From: JBCBKP01 sp038521625
GTDB taxonomy: Bacteria > Planctomycetota > Phycisphaerae > Phycisphaerales > UBA1924
Reading direction: 5' to 3'
DNA: 11,737 nucleotides
NCBI GenBank assembly: GCA_038521625.1
Contig: JBCBKP010000047.1
Location: 1-11,737, forward strand
The position numbers and the translations under genes are program-made. Below, one piece after another: positions 1 to 7,408 of the stretch. Each line of letters starts with the position of its first letter. The stretch's first letter is position 1. The notes beneath the pieces are model-generated. The model did not search any database, was not told the DNA's origin, and was given only the letters and a program-made list of their open reading frames with translations.

Positions 1-2378
1 ACGATCGCGAGGTTGGAGTAGCTGATGGCAAGGCCGGGGTGGTCGGGGTCGAAGTGCTTCTCTTGCATCTCGATCGCGCGTTCGAGCAGGCGTCGGGCCT
101 CCGCGAGGTCACCGAGGTCATGGAGCACCACCGCGAGGTTGGTATAACGAGTTGCTTGGATTGGTTGATCGATTCCCGACCCAGCCTCGCCGATTGCGAT
201 CGCGCGCTCATTCGCTTCGACTGCCTCCCTGAACCTTCCGAGACTCCACAGAACCTGCTGCATTCGGTCAAGCGCCCTTGCGTGCGCGGATGAGCTGTCG
301 CCATGGCGTTCGATGGCACTGCTCACATCGCGTTCGGCGGCGCGGAGTTCGGCGTCGTAGAAGCGTCCTGTCGCTGCGTCGCGCGTCGTCATCTTGCGTG
401 GCGGCGCTGGTCGTTCGCTCTCCATTGAGTCCGGGTCGCGTGCGCCGGATCGCGGCTCGCGTGCGTGGTCGCTCGGGTGTTCGGAAGAAGTACCCGAGGG
501 CGTGGGTGACTTGTCGTCGGGTGGAGTCGTGGGCGGTGGCTCGGCGCCGGCGCCGGTGAGCACGGGTGATTCGACGTGCGCGCTCTCCGGATCAGGGCCG
601 GCCGCGCCCGGTTTGGCCTCGACCGTCGGTGGCGCGACGTCGGCTCTCGGTTCTAGTGGCTTGGCGGTCTTTGGCGACGGGGTCGGGCCCGTTCGTCTTG
701 AAACCTCCGGGGGGAGGGGGCGTTGGATCTCGAGGATCAGGCGGGTGTCGAAAGCGATCAGCGGCGGGACCTCGCCCTCGGTGGCGGTGGCGTCGCCCCG
801 GAGCAGCTCTCTGGCGTGGTCGTCGTCGTCGAGTCGCGCGAGCCATCGCTTGAGCTCGCGGGCACCGAGGCGGCCCTCTTTGATCGGCTTGATGCCCCAC
901 CTTGCTGGCCAGTCCCACGGATCGGCGATCGCGAACGCGGTGAGCCACTTCAGCAGGTCGGGGTGGGCGCGGAGATCCCTTGCGAATCGTGGCCATGCCA
1001 TGAGCAGGGCCTCGACGCGGGCGACCTGTTCAATGCTGGCGCGACCGCGTTCGGTGGAGCGGTCCGGTCCGACTCGGCCAAGCGTTTCGAGCGTTAGGAG
1101 TCGCAGGTAGACCTCATTGCGCCAGATGAGCAATCGGCGCGGATTGTGGCCGAGGATGGACCGGACCGATTCGGCGTGGCTGCACAGAGCGGAGCGGCTC
1201 GATTCGCGGGCGCGCTGCAGCGCTCGGGCCCGTGACTCGTCGCGGTGCTTCGGGTCCTCGCCCTCGCCATGACGGTCGCCGTGATTGGTCCCGGCGATGA
1301 GGGCCGAGGTGGCGTGGACGTCGAAGCTGGGCACGCGGAAGGTGACGTGGATGAACTTCTCGAGGAAACGGTGCCCCTCGCGGACGGCGTTGTCGCGTTC
1401 GTCATTTCCCGTGGCATCTGGCAGGTACTTGGCGATCAGCTCGCCTTCGGCGGCGAGGGCCGAGGCGACGCGGTCGCGGTCGATGGCGAGAACGATGGTG
1501 ACGTTGGCCTTCTCGCTGATCAGAGCTCCGAGCGCACGGAGCGTTTCGCTGACGCCGACGCCGGCGGCGGTGCAGCGGTCGAGGTCGTCGACGATGATGA
1601 CGGCGCGGTGCGGGTTGTCTGCGGCGGGGTCATCGGTATTGGGGCGCGGACAGAGTGCATCGACGTATTCGGCAAAGTGGTGCTGCAGGCGGGTGATCAG
1701 CGGTGGCGGCTCGCTCGTGCCGCGGGCGCGGAGATGGTGGATCAGCGGCGGGACCACACGCGCCGCGGTGGCGAGCACCGCGATCGTCGCGACCGCGAAG
1801 CCGGCTGGCGCGGAGAGCAGACCGAGCGCGGCCTCGAACCTGGCATCGAGCGCACCGCCGAGCAGGCCGAGAGCGAGTTTGAGCCCGAGCGGGTGCGCAA
1901 TGGCCGCGTAGCGGATGCTCCAGATCGCGGCAATCAGTATGGCGAACGCGATCATGCCGGGCACCACGACGCGCGGCCGGCGTTTGTGCGCGTCACCCCA
2001 GAAACAGATCCGGCCAAACCAGAGCTTGATCAGGCGCGCGAGGGCATCGCGGCGTCGAAGATGATGGCGCATGTCGCGGTTGAACGTGCTGACCAGCGCG
2101 GACCAGAGGTCTTCGGTCTTGTCGTGGGCCCAGGGTCGGAACATGACGACGGGCGTGCCTTGCTTGCAGTCTTCGGAGGGTTTGCGCAAACGCTCGGCGA
2201 CTCGCTCGGCGAAGGTCGTCTTGCCGGATCCCCAGTCGCCCTCGATGGAGACGGTGAGCGTGGGCCCGTTGGGCTCGAGCGGGCGGCGGAGGAATGCGGC
2301 CAGGGCGTCCGCGTAGGGATCGAGGCCGACGTCATCGGGTACGGGCGTGCGATCGGTCTTTCTTGTTTCCCGCGCCAT
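1..2378 (-). CDS. KAP-family P-loop NTPase fused to C-terminal TPR repeats (partial, runs off the left edge)
   Basis: The frame is open from the ATG at 2378 to base 1, giving 792 codons with no stop, so the C-terminus is missing. The N-terminal part shows the KAP layout. Walker A GDWGSGKTT is at residues 47-55. Hydrophobic, probably membrane-spanning stretches lie near 137-155, 164-177 and 190-206. Walker B VIIVDDLDRC is at 260-269. The KAP-like motifs VLAIDRDRV (296-304), FLEKFIHVTFRVP (338-350) and NPRRLLIWRN (412-421) follow. A Pro/Glu/Thr-rich linker spans about 556-642. The C-terminal part contains TPR helices with an exact 42-residue period: LGRFREA at 713 and LGDLAEA at 755, NLAVVL at 747 and NLA at 789. 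This is the spacing of kinesin-light-chain-type TPRs. KAP NTPases include animal Kidins220 and the phage-exclusion protein PifA. Here the NTPase is probably membrane-associated and the TPRs may sense or bind a partner, which is inference. There is no Shine-Dalgarno sequence; a TATTCT box ends 9 bases before the ATG. Confidence 0.9.
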   Translation of the reverse strand, partial: MARETRKTDRTPVPDDVGLDPYADALAAFLRRPLEPNGPTLTVSIEGDWGSGKTTFAERVAERLRKPSEDCKQGTPVVMFRPWAHDKTEDLWSALVSTFNRDMRHHLRRRDALARLIKLWFGRICFWGDAHKRRPRVVVPGMIAFAILIAAIWSIRYAAIAHPLGLKLALGLLGGALDARFEAALGLLSAPAGFAVATIAVLATAARVVPPLIHHLRARGTSEPPPLITRLQHHFAEYVDALCPRPNTDDPAADNPHRAVIIVDDLDRCTAAGVGVSETLRALGALISEKANVTIVLAIDRDRVASALAAEGELIAKYLPDATGNDERDNAVREGHRFLEKFIHVTFRVPSFDVHATSALIAGTNHGDRHGEGEDPKHRDESRARALQRARESSRSALCSHAESVRSILGHNPRRLLIWRNEVYLRLLTLETLGRVGPDRSTERGRASIEQVARVEALLMAWPRFARDLRAHPDLLKWLTAFAIADPWDWPARWGIKPIKEGRLGARELKRWLARLDDDDHARELLRGDATATEGEVPPLIAFDTRLILEIQRPLPPEVSRRTGPTPSPKTAKPLEPRADVAPPTVEAKPGAAGPDPESAHVESPVLTGAGAEPPPTTPPDDKSPTPSGTSSEHPSDHAREPRSGARDPDSMESERPAPPRKMTTRDAATGRFYDAELRAAERDVSSAIERHGDSSSAHARALDRMQQVLWSLGRFREAVEANERAIAIGEAGSGIDQPIQATRYTNLAVVLHDLGDLAEARRLLERAIEMQEKHFDPDHPGLAISYSNLAI

Positions 2379-2387
2379 CGGCACGCG

Positions 2388-2393
2388 AGAATA
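2388..2393 (-). promoter_or_regulatory. Possible -10 box of the KAP-TPR gene, suggesting a leaderless mRNA
   Basis: On the minus strand the hexamer TATTCT lies 9 bases before the ATG at 2378, and no ribosome-binding site is present. A transcript starting about 7 bases after this box would begin at or next to the start codon. No convincing -35 box is seen. Confidence 0.35.
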
Positions 2394-2419
2394 CCGGCGG
2401 CGCGATACCCGTCGCACGA

Positions 2420-2462
2420 CGTAAAACGGCCGCGGGCCCCGGAGTGGTCCCCGGGGCCCGCG
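2420..2462 (-). terminator. Rho-independent terminator of rnpB
   Basis: A perfect 12-bp stem is formed by CGCGGGCCCCGG at 2431-2442 and its reverse complement at 2451-2462, with an 8-base loop. On the minus strand four T residues (A at 2423-2426 on the plus strand) follow four bases after the stem. It sits just past the 3' end of the RNase P RNA and about 40 bases before the KAP-TPR start, so it should insulate that gene from rnpB transcription. Confidence 0.8.
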
Positions 2463-2469
2463 TCTGTGA

Positions 2470-2913
<444 letters not shown>

Positions 2914-2957
2914 CGTGGAACTGTATCGGTCTGGAGCGGGCGGGGCTTCAGAAGGGG

Positions 2958-3668
2958 TCAGGAGGGACGCCGGATGCCGAGACGGCGGAGGCGGTGCCTG
3001 AGGGTGCTGGGGCGGATGCCGAGGATGCGCGCGGCGCCGCGTGGGCCCTCGATGATCCAGTTGGTGCGGATGAGCGTGGCCTCGATGTGGCGGCGTTCGA
3101 CGTCGTTGAGCGAGGGCTGGAGGACGCCGGGGGGTGCCGTCGGGTCGGGCTCGGTGGCTTCGCGTCCTTCGAGCAGCTCGATGGCGGCGAGGTGTGCGCG
3201 CAGCGCGGGCTCGAGGACGTCGCGGACGCGGAGGGCGACGGCGATGTTGTCCTGCGTGAACGACGCGGGGGATCGCGAGAGGAGGAAGACGACGCCCTTG
3301 CCGAACGAGCCGAGCTCGATGGGGACGAGGAGGTTGGAGGCGAAGTTCTCGCGCTCGAGGTACTCGTGCGTGCGCGGGTACGGGCGCATCTCGTCGGGGT
3401 CGCGTCCGATGAGCGGGCAGCCGTACTCGCGGACCCAGTCGCCCGCGGTGCCGTCTGTCGGGATGTGGTAGCCGCGGGCGATGGAGCGGTCGAGGTGGTC
3501 CCACTGGGCGTGGACCTCGAAGGCGCCGGACGTGGGTCGGTGTCGGGCGATGCCGACGCGGTCGGCGCGCAGGATGCTCGCGACCGTCGGTGCGACGGAC
3601 TCGAGGAGGAGCTGCGGGTCGAACGAGCTGGCGGCGTGTTCGAGGCTCGGGTGCGGCGAGTCACTCAT
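2958..3668 (-). CDS. GAF domain transcriptional regulator with Fis-type HTH and no AAA+ domain
   Basis: The 236-residue protein has two parts. Residues about 15-165 look like a GAF sensor domain (ADRVGIARHRP, then SNLLVPIELGSFGKGVVFLL). Residues 187-234 form a Fis-type DNA-binding domain almost identical in pattern to the C-terminus of sigma-54 enhancer-binding proteins: LNDVERRHIEATL, IEGPRGAARILGI, STLRHRLRRLGI. The central AAA+ sigma-54 activation domain of that family is absent, so it cannot act as a normal enhancer-binding ATPase. It may bind DNA as a simple activator or repressor controlled by a ligand or redox signal on the GAF domain. It is divergent from the cytochrome P460 gene across 177 bases, which makes that gene the obvious candidate target. 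The start is the ATG at 3668; TAACCT lies 9 bases upstream and no clear Shine-Dalgarno sequence is seen. Confidence 0.9.
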   Translation of the reverse strand: MSDSPHPSLEHAASSFDPQLLLESVAPTVASILRADRVGIARHRPTSGAFEVHAQWDHLDRSIARGYHIPTDGTAGDWVREYGCPLIGRDPDEMRPYPRTHEYLERENFASNLLVPIELGSFGKGVVFLLSRSPASFTQDNIAVALRVRDVLEPALRAHLAAIELLEGREATEPDPTAPPGVLQPSLNDVERRHIEATLIRTNWIIEGPRGAARILGIRPSTLRHRLRRLGIRRPS

Positions 3669-3677
3669 GGCGACGGA

Positions 3678-3683
3678 AGGTTA
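3678..3683 (-). promoter_or_regulatory. Possible -10 box of the GAF-Fis gene
   Basis: TAACCT on the minus strand lies 9 bases before the ATG at 3668, the same spacing as at the KAP-TPR gene. No ribosome-binding site lies between, so the message may be leaderless. The -35 is not recognisable. Confidence 0.3.
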
Positions 3684-3797
3684 GGGCGGGGTGCTGTGGT
3701 GGGAATCCGCGGGGCTTGGCGGGATGCCGCTGGCGGCGTTCTCGGGGGCTTTGCGCGTGTGCGGATGGGGGTTAGCGTGCGCTCCGTGCGGGCGCGG

Positions 3798-3816
3798 CGC
3801 GTGCACGTGGCACGCG
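3798..3816. promoter_or_regulatory. Inverted repeat in the GAF-Fis/P460 divergent region, possible operator
   Basis: CGCGTGC (3798-3804) and GCACGCG (3810-3816) are perfect 7-bp inverted arms around ACGTG. The site is 29 bases upstream of the P460 start codon, in the 177-base region shared with the divergent Fis-type regulator. It could be an operator or a leader hairpin. Regulator binding is inference, and such GC-rich repeats also arise by chance. Confidence 0.35.
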
Positions 3817-3845
3817 GCGTGGGGCACGCAGGGGAGGTTGCATCG

Positions 3846-5024
3846 ATGGGCAAGGGCGAAGTCAGGAAGATCGGCGCGCGGGCCTTTATCGGCGGGACGT
3901 GCGTTGCGCTCGGCGCGGGCGTCGTGGCGGTGATGGCGGGGGTCGGGGTTGCGCCGGACCCGGCGTACGAGCTCGACGGGCGCGGTGAGCTCGTGCGTCC
4001 GACGGACTATCGGACATGGGTGTATGTCGGGACTCCGGTGACGCCGAACGACATGAACGACGGGAAGGCGCCGTTCCCCGAGCACCACAACGTGTACATC
4101 GATCCGGTGAGCTATGAGCACTACAAGCGGACGGGCGGTTGGCGCGAGGGGACGATCCTGCTGAAGGAGCTGGTGAGCGTCGGGACGAAGGAGGCGGTGA
4201 GCGGGAACGGGTATTTCCAGGGGGAGTTCATCGGCCTCGAGGCTTCGGTGAAGAGCCGCGCGGACTTCCCCGACGAGCCGGGGAACTGGGCGTACTTCAG
4301 CTTCACGAACGAGGGGGAGCTGGGCGGTGCGTTGAAGTCGACGGCGGCGGCGTTCCCGGCCGCGAGCTGCAACGCGTGCCACGCGGCGTCGGCGCGGGAC
4401 GATTTCGTGTTCACGCAGCACTACCCGGTGCTGCGGGCGGCGAAGGGTTCGCGGACGAACCCGGAGAACCGCGCGGCGCGTCCGAAGACGCTGGGCGCCG
4501 CGGCGGCGCCGATGATGGAGCGGGAGATGGCGGCCGAGCCGCCGGCGCCGAACCCGCAGTGGCAGGCGGGCGCCGAGACCCCGGGGCGGATCTCGGGCAC
4601 GGACGTGCCGACCGACCAGGCGGCGTTGTTCGAGTACCTGCGTGAGTTCCGGTATCGGGACTGGGAGACGCGGGAGTCGGCCCGGCACCCGTCGGGCGGT
4701 CCGCACACGCAGCTCGGGCGTCCGGTGCGTGTGTACATGAACGACACGCTGGCGCGGACGATGCGGTCGGATCGTCGGCGTCACCGCGAGGGCGCGACGG
4801 CGATCAAGGAGATGTACACGGCGGACGGCCGGCTCGAGGGGTGGGCGGTCGAGATCAAGACGGGGCGGAACAGCAGGGACGGGGACGGCTGGTTCTGGTA
4901 CGAGGTGACGAGCACGACGGATGGGTCGAGCCCGGTCGCGATCGGCAACGGGGTGCCGGGTTGCGTTTCGTGCCACACGCGTGGCGGTCGCGACATGGTT
5001 CTGAGCGACTGGCCGCTGAAGTAG
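3846..5024 (+). CDS. Exported protein with two cytochrome P460-like dihaem domains
   Basis: The 392-residue protein begins with a signal or anchor segment (basic to about residue 12, hydrophobic 13-36). The first cytochrome P460 domain runs over about residues 52-200: YRTWVYVGT, HNVYIDPVSYEHY, GTILLKEL, NWAYFSF, haem site CNACH at 175-179, then FTQHYPVL. A low-complexity linker (about 200-255) leads to a second P460-like domain: VRVYMNDTLARTM, GATAIKEMY, GWAVEIK, DGWFWYEV, haem site CVSCH at 373-377 and the ending LSDWPLK. Known P460 proteins oxidise hydroxylamine or bind NO and are periplasmic; the Lys that crosslinks to haem could be K107 and K321, but this alignment is by eye. The start is set by AGGGGAGG at 3830-3837, 8 bases before the ATG; the frame stays open far upstream but antisense to the regulator and rnpB. 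Most P460 proteins have one domain, so the tandem form is notable. Confidence 0.92.
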   Translation: MGKGEVRKIGARAFIGGTCVALGAGVVAVMAGVGVAPDPAYELDGRGELVRPTDYRTWVYVGTPVTPNDMNDGKAPFPEHHNVYIDPVSYEHYKRTGGWREGTILLKELVSVGTKEAVSGNGYFQGEFIGLEASVKSRADFPDEPGNWAYFSFTNEGELGGALKSTAAAFPAASCNACHAASARDDFVFTQHYPVLRAAKGSRTNPENRAARPKTLGAAAAPMMEREMAAEPPAPNPQWQAGAETPGRISGTDVPTDQAALFEYLREFRYRDWETRESARHPSGGPHTQLGRPVRVYMNDTLARTMRSDRRRHREGATAIKEMYTADGRLEGWAVEIKTGRNSRDGDGWFWYEVTSTTDGSSPVAIGNGVPGCVSCHTRGGRDMVLSDWPLK

Positions 5025-5401
5025 TTCCGATCTCTATCTCTCTGCGCGCGGCACGGGGATTGCCGACCCCGCGTCGTGGTTCTCTTGGGGCTCTGATTCC
5101 GGCCATCCGTCCGGCGTGGCCGAGATCGGGATCTCGGATCGAACGGGCATGGACGACAAAGCACATCATGCCATGAGTTTGCCGCGACCCGCCGGCCCCG
5201 AAGATCCGGCCCGTGACGCCGAGTTGATCGGGCTGCTGCTGAATCGGACGCGTGGTAAGCCGCGATGAGAGTCCCGGCTTCCGATTGGGCTCCAATAGTG
5301 CATCGAAGAATTCCTGACGCTGTGTCCCCCACCGTGGGGCCGGCCCGCCTGTGTGTCGGTTGGGCCCGTCGCCCGCCGAGCACATGCCAGCAGGAGAACA
5401 G
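5025..5401. other. Gene-poor intergenic stretch with palindromes
   Basis: No convincing gene is seen in these 377 bases. They contain a perfect 8-bp inverted repeat with a 2-base centre at 5120-5137 (CCGAGATC, GG, GATCTCGG) and a GC hairpin at 5327-5339 (CCCCAC, C, GTGGGG). A 39-codon frame at 5149-5268 has no good ribosome-binding site. The stretch may hold the end of the P460 transcript and the promoter of the next gene, but no canonical -35/-10 pair or T-rich terminator is visible. Confidence 0.6.
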
Positions 5402-5887
5402 ATGCATCACCGAACCGCCGCCCTGACCCTCGCGGTTCTGACGTCAGTGACATCCGCGCAGTTCCCTACCATTCTCATCGAAGCCCCGGAGCAACTCGTC
5501 ACATCCGAAGACGGCATGGACGCGATGTTCACGGTGCTGCTGAGCGCGGCCCCGTCGTCTCCGGTGACCATCGACTTCTCGGTGCAGGACACAAGCGAGG
5601 GCCTGCTCTCGATCGGCTTCGCCCAGAGCTTCGTGAGCGTATTGCTCGATTCGAACAACTGAAACACCGGCGTCGAAGTGACCGTGGTCGGAGTCGATGA
5701 CCTGCTGTTCGACGGCGATATCGCCTACCAGATCGTCGCCGACCTGTCGGTGTCCAACGACTTCGCGTTCTCGAATCTAAACGCCGGCCCGATCGCCGTG
5801 CTCAATCTCGATAACGAGGTGCCCGCGCCGGCTGCGGCGGGCGTTCTCGGGATCGCTGGTCTGATGGCGAGCCGACGGCGGCGCTGA
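5402..5887 (+). pseudogene. Calx-beta-like exported protein with PEP-CTERM-type tail, interrupted by one in-frame TGA
   Basis: The frame starts at ATG 5402, preceded by AGGAG at 5392-5396, and would encode 161 residues if read through TGA at 5660-5662. It begins with a signal peptide (MHHRTAALTLAVLTSVTSA, likely cut near SA-QF). A single Calx-beta-like domain follows: TSEDGMDAMFTVLLSAAPSS, VTIDFSVQDTSEG, then after the stop NTGVEVTVVGVDDLLFDGD and IAVLNLDNE. The tail VPAPAAAGVLGIAGLM followed by RRRR is typical of PEP-CTERM anchoring signals in planctomycetes. The stop falls inside the motif this family usually writes as NWNTPQTVTVTGVDD, at the conserved Trp, so a single TGG to TGA change explains it. 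As written, translation would give an 86-residue product lacking the anchor. A sequencing error is the main alternative. TGA is a normal stop in neighbouring genes, so a different genetic code is unlikely. Confidence 0.78.
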
Positions 5888-5904
5888 TCTCCCGGGTGCG
5901 ACGG

Positions 5905-6756
5905 TCACGCGGTCGCGCCGGCTTCTTCCTCGGCCTCGTCCTCGTCTTCTTCGGGCTCGGCCTCGTCGGCGGTCGGCGCGGCGGCGCGTTCGCCGAAGAT
6001 GGCGGAGCCGACACGGACGAGGTTGGCGCCCTCCTCGATGGCGACCTCGAAGTCGCCGGACATGCCCATGCTGAGGAGGTTGAAGCGTCCCTCGCCGACG
6101 CCGAGCTTGTCGATGTCGTCGAAGAGCTCGCGGCAGCGTGCGAAGTGCGGGCGGGCGTCCTCGGGGTTGTCCGAGTAGGGCGCCATCGTCATGACGCCGC
6201 GGAGGTTGAGGTGGTACATGGAGTCGATCTGCTCGGCGAGTGGCATGGCGGCGGGGACGGCGCAGCCGTGCTTGGCGTCCTCGCCGGCGACGTCGATCTG
6301 GATGATGACGTCGAGGCGTCGGTCGAGCTTGATCATGGCGGTCTGGAGCTCTTCGGCGACGCGGAGGCTGTCGACGGTGTGGACGAGGCGGACGACCTCG
6401 ACGAGCTTCTTGGCCTTGTTGCGCTGGAGCGGTCCGATGAGGTGCCAGCGGATCGCTTGGGCGGGGTCGAGGTCGAGGGCGTCCTCCGGGGTGTCGCCGG
6501 CGGTCTTCTTGAGGATGCCGACGCGGTCGAGCCACTCCTTGGCCATGCCGGCGCGTTGGATGAGCTGCTGGACGCGGTTCTCGCCGTAGTCGGCGTGCCC
6601 GAGTTCCATGAGGCGGCGGATGTCGTCGGGCTCGGCGTGCTTGGTGACGGCGATGAGGATGACGTCCTCGGGCGCGCGTCCGGAGCGGCGTGCGGCGTCG
6701 GCGACGCGCTGGCGCACGGCTTCGTAGCGTTGTTCGAGTCCTTCCGACGACGCCAT
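5905..6756 (-). CDS. yggS: YggS/PLPBP family pyridoxal phosphate homeostasis protein
   Basis: The 283-residue protein matches the single-domain PLP-binding TIM-barrel family that buffers PLP and affects amino-acid and vitamin B6 balance; it has no established enzymatic activity. PLP lysine is K39 in ILIAVTKHA. Further family motifs are YGENRVQQ (57-64), WHLIGPLQRNKAKK (104-117), HTVDSLRVAEEL (126-137), IIQIDVAGEDAKHGC (151-165), and LLSMGMSGDFEVAIEEGA with VRVGSAIFGER towards the end. An acidic Glu/Asp-rich tail of about 25 residues (259-283) is added beyond the usual C-terminus. The ATG at 6756 is chosen because it matches the family's N-terminus and has GGAG five bases upstream; the frame stays open further but only antisense to the peroxiredoxin. 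TATCCT at 6795-6790 is a possible -10 box. It is divergent from the peroxiredoxin gene across 91 bases. Confidence 0.96.
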   Translation of the reverse strand: MASSEGLEQRYEAVRQRVADAARRSGRAPEDVILIAVTKHAEPDDIRRLMELGHADYGENRVQQLIQRAGMAKEWLDRVGILKKTAGDTPEDALDLDPAQAIRWHLIGPLQRNKAKKLVEVVRLVHTVDSLRVAEELQTAMIKLDRRLDVIIQIDVAGEDAKHGCAVPAAMPLAEQIDSMYHLNLRGVMTMAPYSDNPEDARPHFARCRELFDDIDKLGVGEGRFNLLSMGMSGDFEVAIEEGANLVRVGSAIFGERAAAPTADEAEPEEDEDEAEEEAGATA

Positions 6757-6847
6757 GGCTTCTCCGCCCCGGTGGGCCCGGGTTCTCGTAGGATAACCGC
6801 CGCCCGGCGGGAGCGTGCCGGGCTTGTGATCACGGAGGGCCTGGACG

Positions 6848-7333
6848 ATGAAGAACGACCACCTCGAGCCTCGCGGGGCGATCCTGGGGCCGGGCGAGCC
6901 GGCGCCGGAGTTCACGCTGCTGGACCAGCACCGCGGGGAGTGGAGGCTCTCGGAGGCGGTGGAGAAGGGCCCGGTGGTGCTGTGCTTCTTCCCGCTGGCG
7001 TTCACGGAGGTCTGCGGGAGCGAGATGGACTGCGTGCAGCGGGACTTCGATGCGTGGACCTCGAAGGGGGCGCAGGTTGTCGGGGTCTCGTGCGACAGCT
7101 TCGCGACGCAGAAGGCGTGGGCGGACCAGACGGGGTACGGGTTCCCGCTGCTGGCGGACATGCACCGGCAGGTGTGCCACGCGTACGGGCTGTACTGGGC
7201 GGACCTGAACGTGGCGGCCCGTGGGACGGTGATCGTGGAGAGGGGCCCGGAGGGGACGCCGGTGGTGCGTTGGAGCGAGGGACGCGAGGTGATGAAGGCG
7301 ATGGATTTCTCGGAGATTCTCTCGCACGTCTGA
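6848..7333 (+). CDS. AhpE-like peroxiredoxin
   Basis: This 161-residue thioredoxin-fold protein reduces hydrogen peroxide and organic peroxides in the cytoplasm. The peroxidatic cysteine is C56 in the motif PLAFTEVC, which fits PxxxTxxC. The conserved active-site arginine is probably R125 in ARGTVIV. The pattern FPLLAD, HAYGLY, ARGTVIV resembles the 1-Cys AhpE group, whose C56 is recycled by an external thiol reductant. Other cysteines (C62, C82, C110) are present, so an intramolecular resolving cysteine cannot be excluded. GGAGGG at 6834-6839 is 8 bases before the ATG. It is divergent from yggS. The next gene starts 75 bases downstream on the same strand with its own ribosome-binding site; a small hairpin (CCACGC, AAC, GCGTGG at 7338-7352) has no T run after it, so co-transcription is possible. 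Confidence 0.93.
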   Translation: MKNDHLEPRGAILGPGEPAPEFTLLDQHRGEWRLSEAVEKGPVVLCFFPLAFTEVCGSEMDCVQRDFDAWTSKGAQVVGVSCDSFATQKAWADQTGYGFPLLADMHRQVCHAYGLYWADLNVAARGTVIVERGPEGTPVVRWSEGREVMKAMDFSEILSHV

Positions 7334-7408
7334 AGAACCACGCAACGCGTGGCAACGGGCCTCGATACTCGCTCTGGCGGCGCAGGGACGACCTGGAAGG
7401 AGCGATCG

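Noticed and set aside
3681..4976. Minus-strand open frame of 431 codons opposite P460
   Set aside because: Arg/His/Pro-rich shadow with no domain. The plus strand has two haem motifs and P460 domains.
5149..5268. 39-codon frame beginning MDDKAHHAM
   Set aside because: No convincing ribosome-binding site and no recognised family. It could be a gene remnant, but the sequence does not show this.
5660..5662. TGA read as Trp or selenocysteine
   Set aside because: TGA ends several neighbouring genes here (for example the peroxiredoxin and GAF-Fis genes), and the expected residue is Trp, not Cys or Sec, so recoding is less likely than mutation or error.
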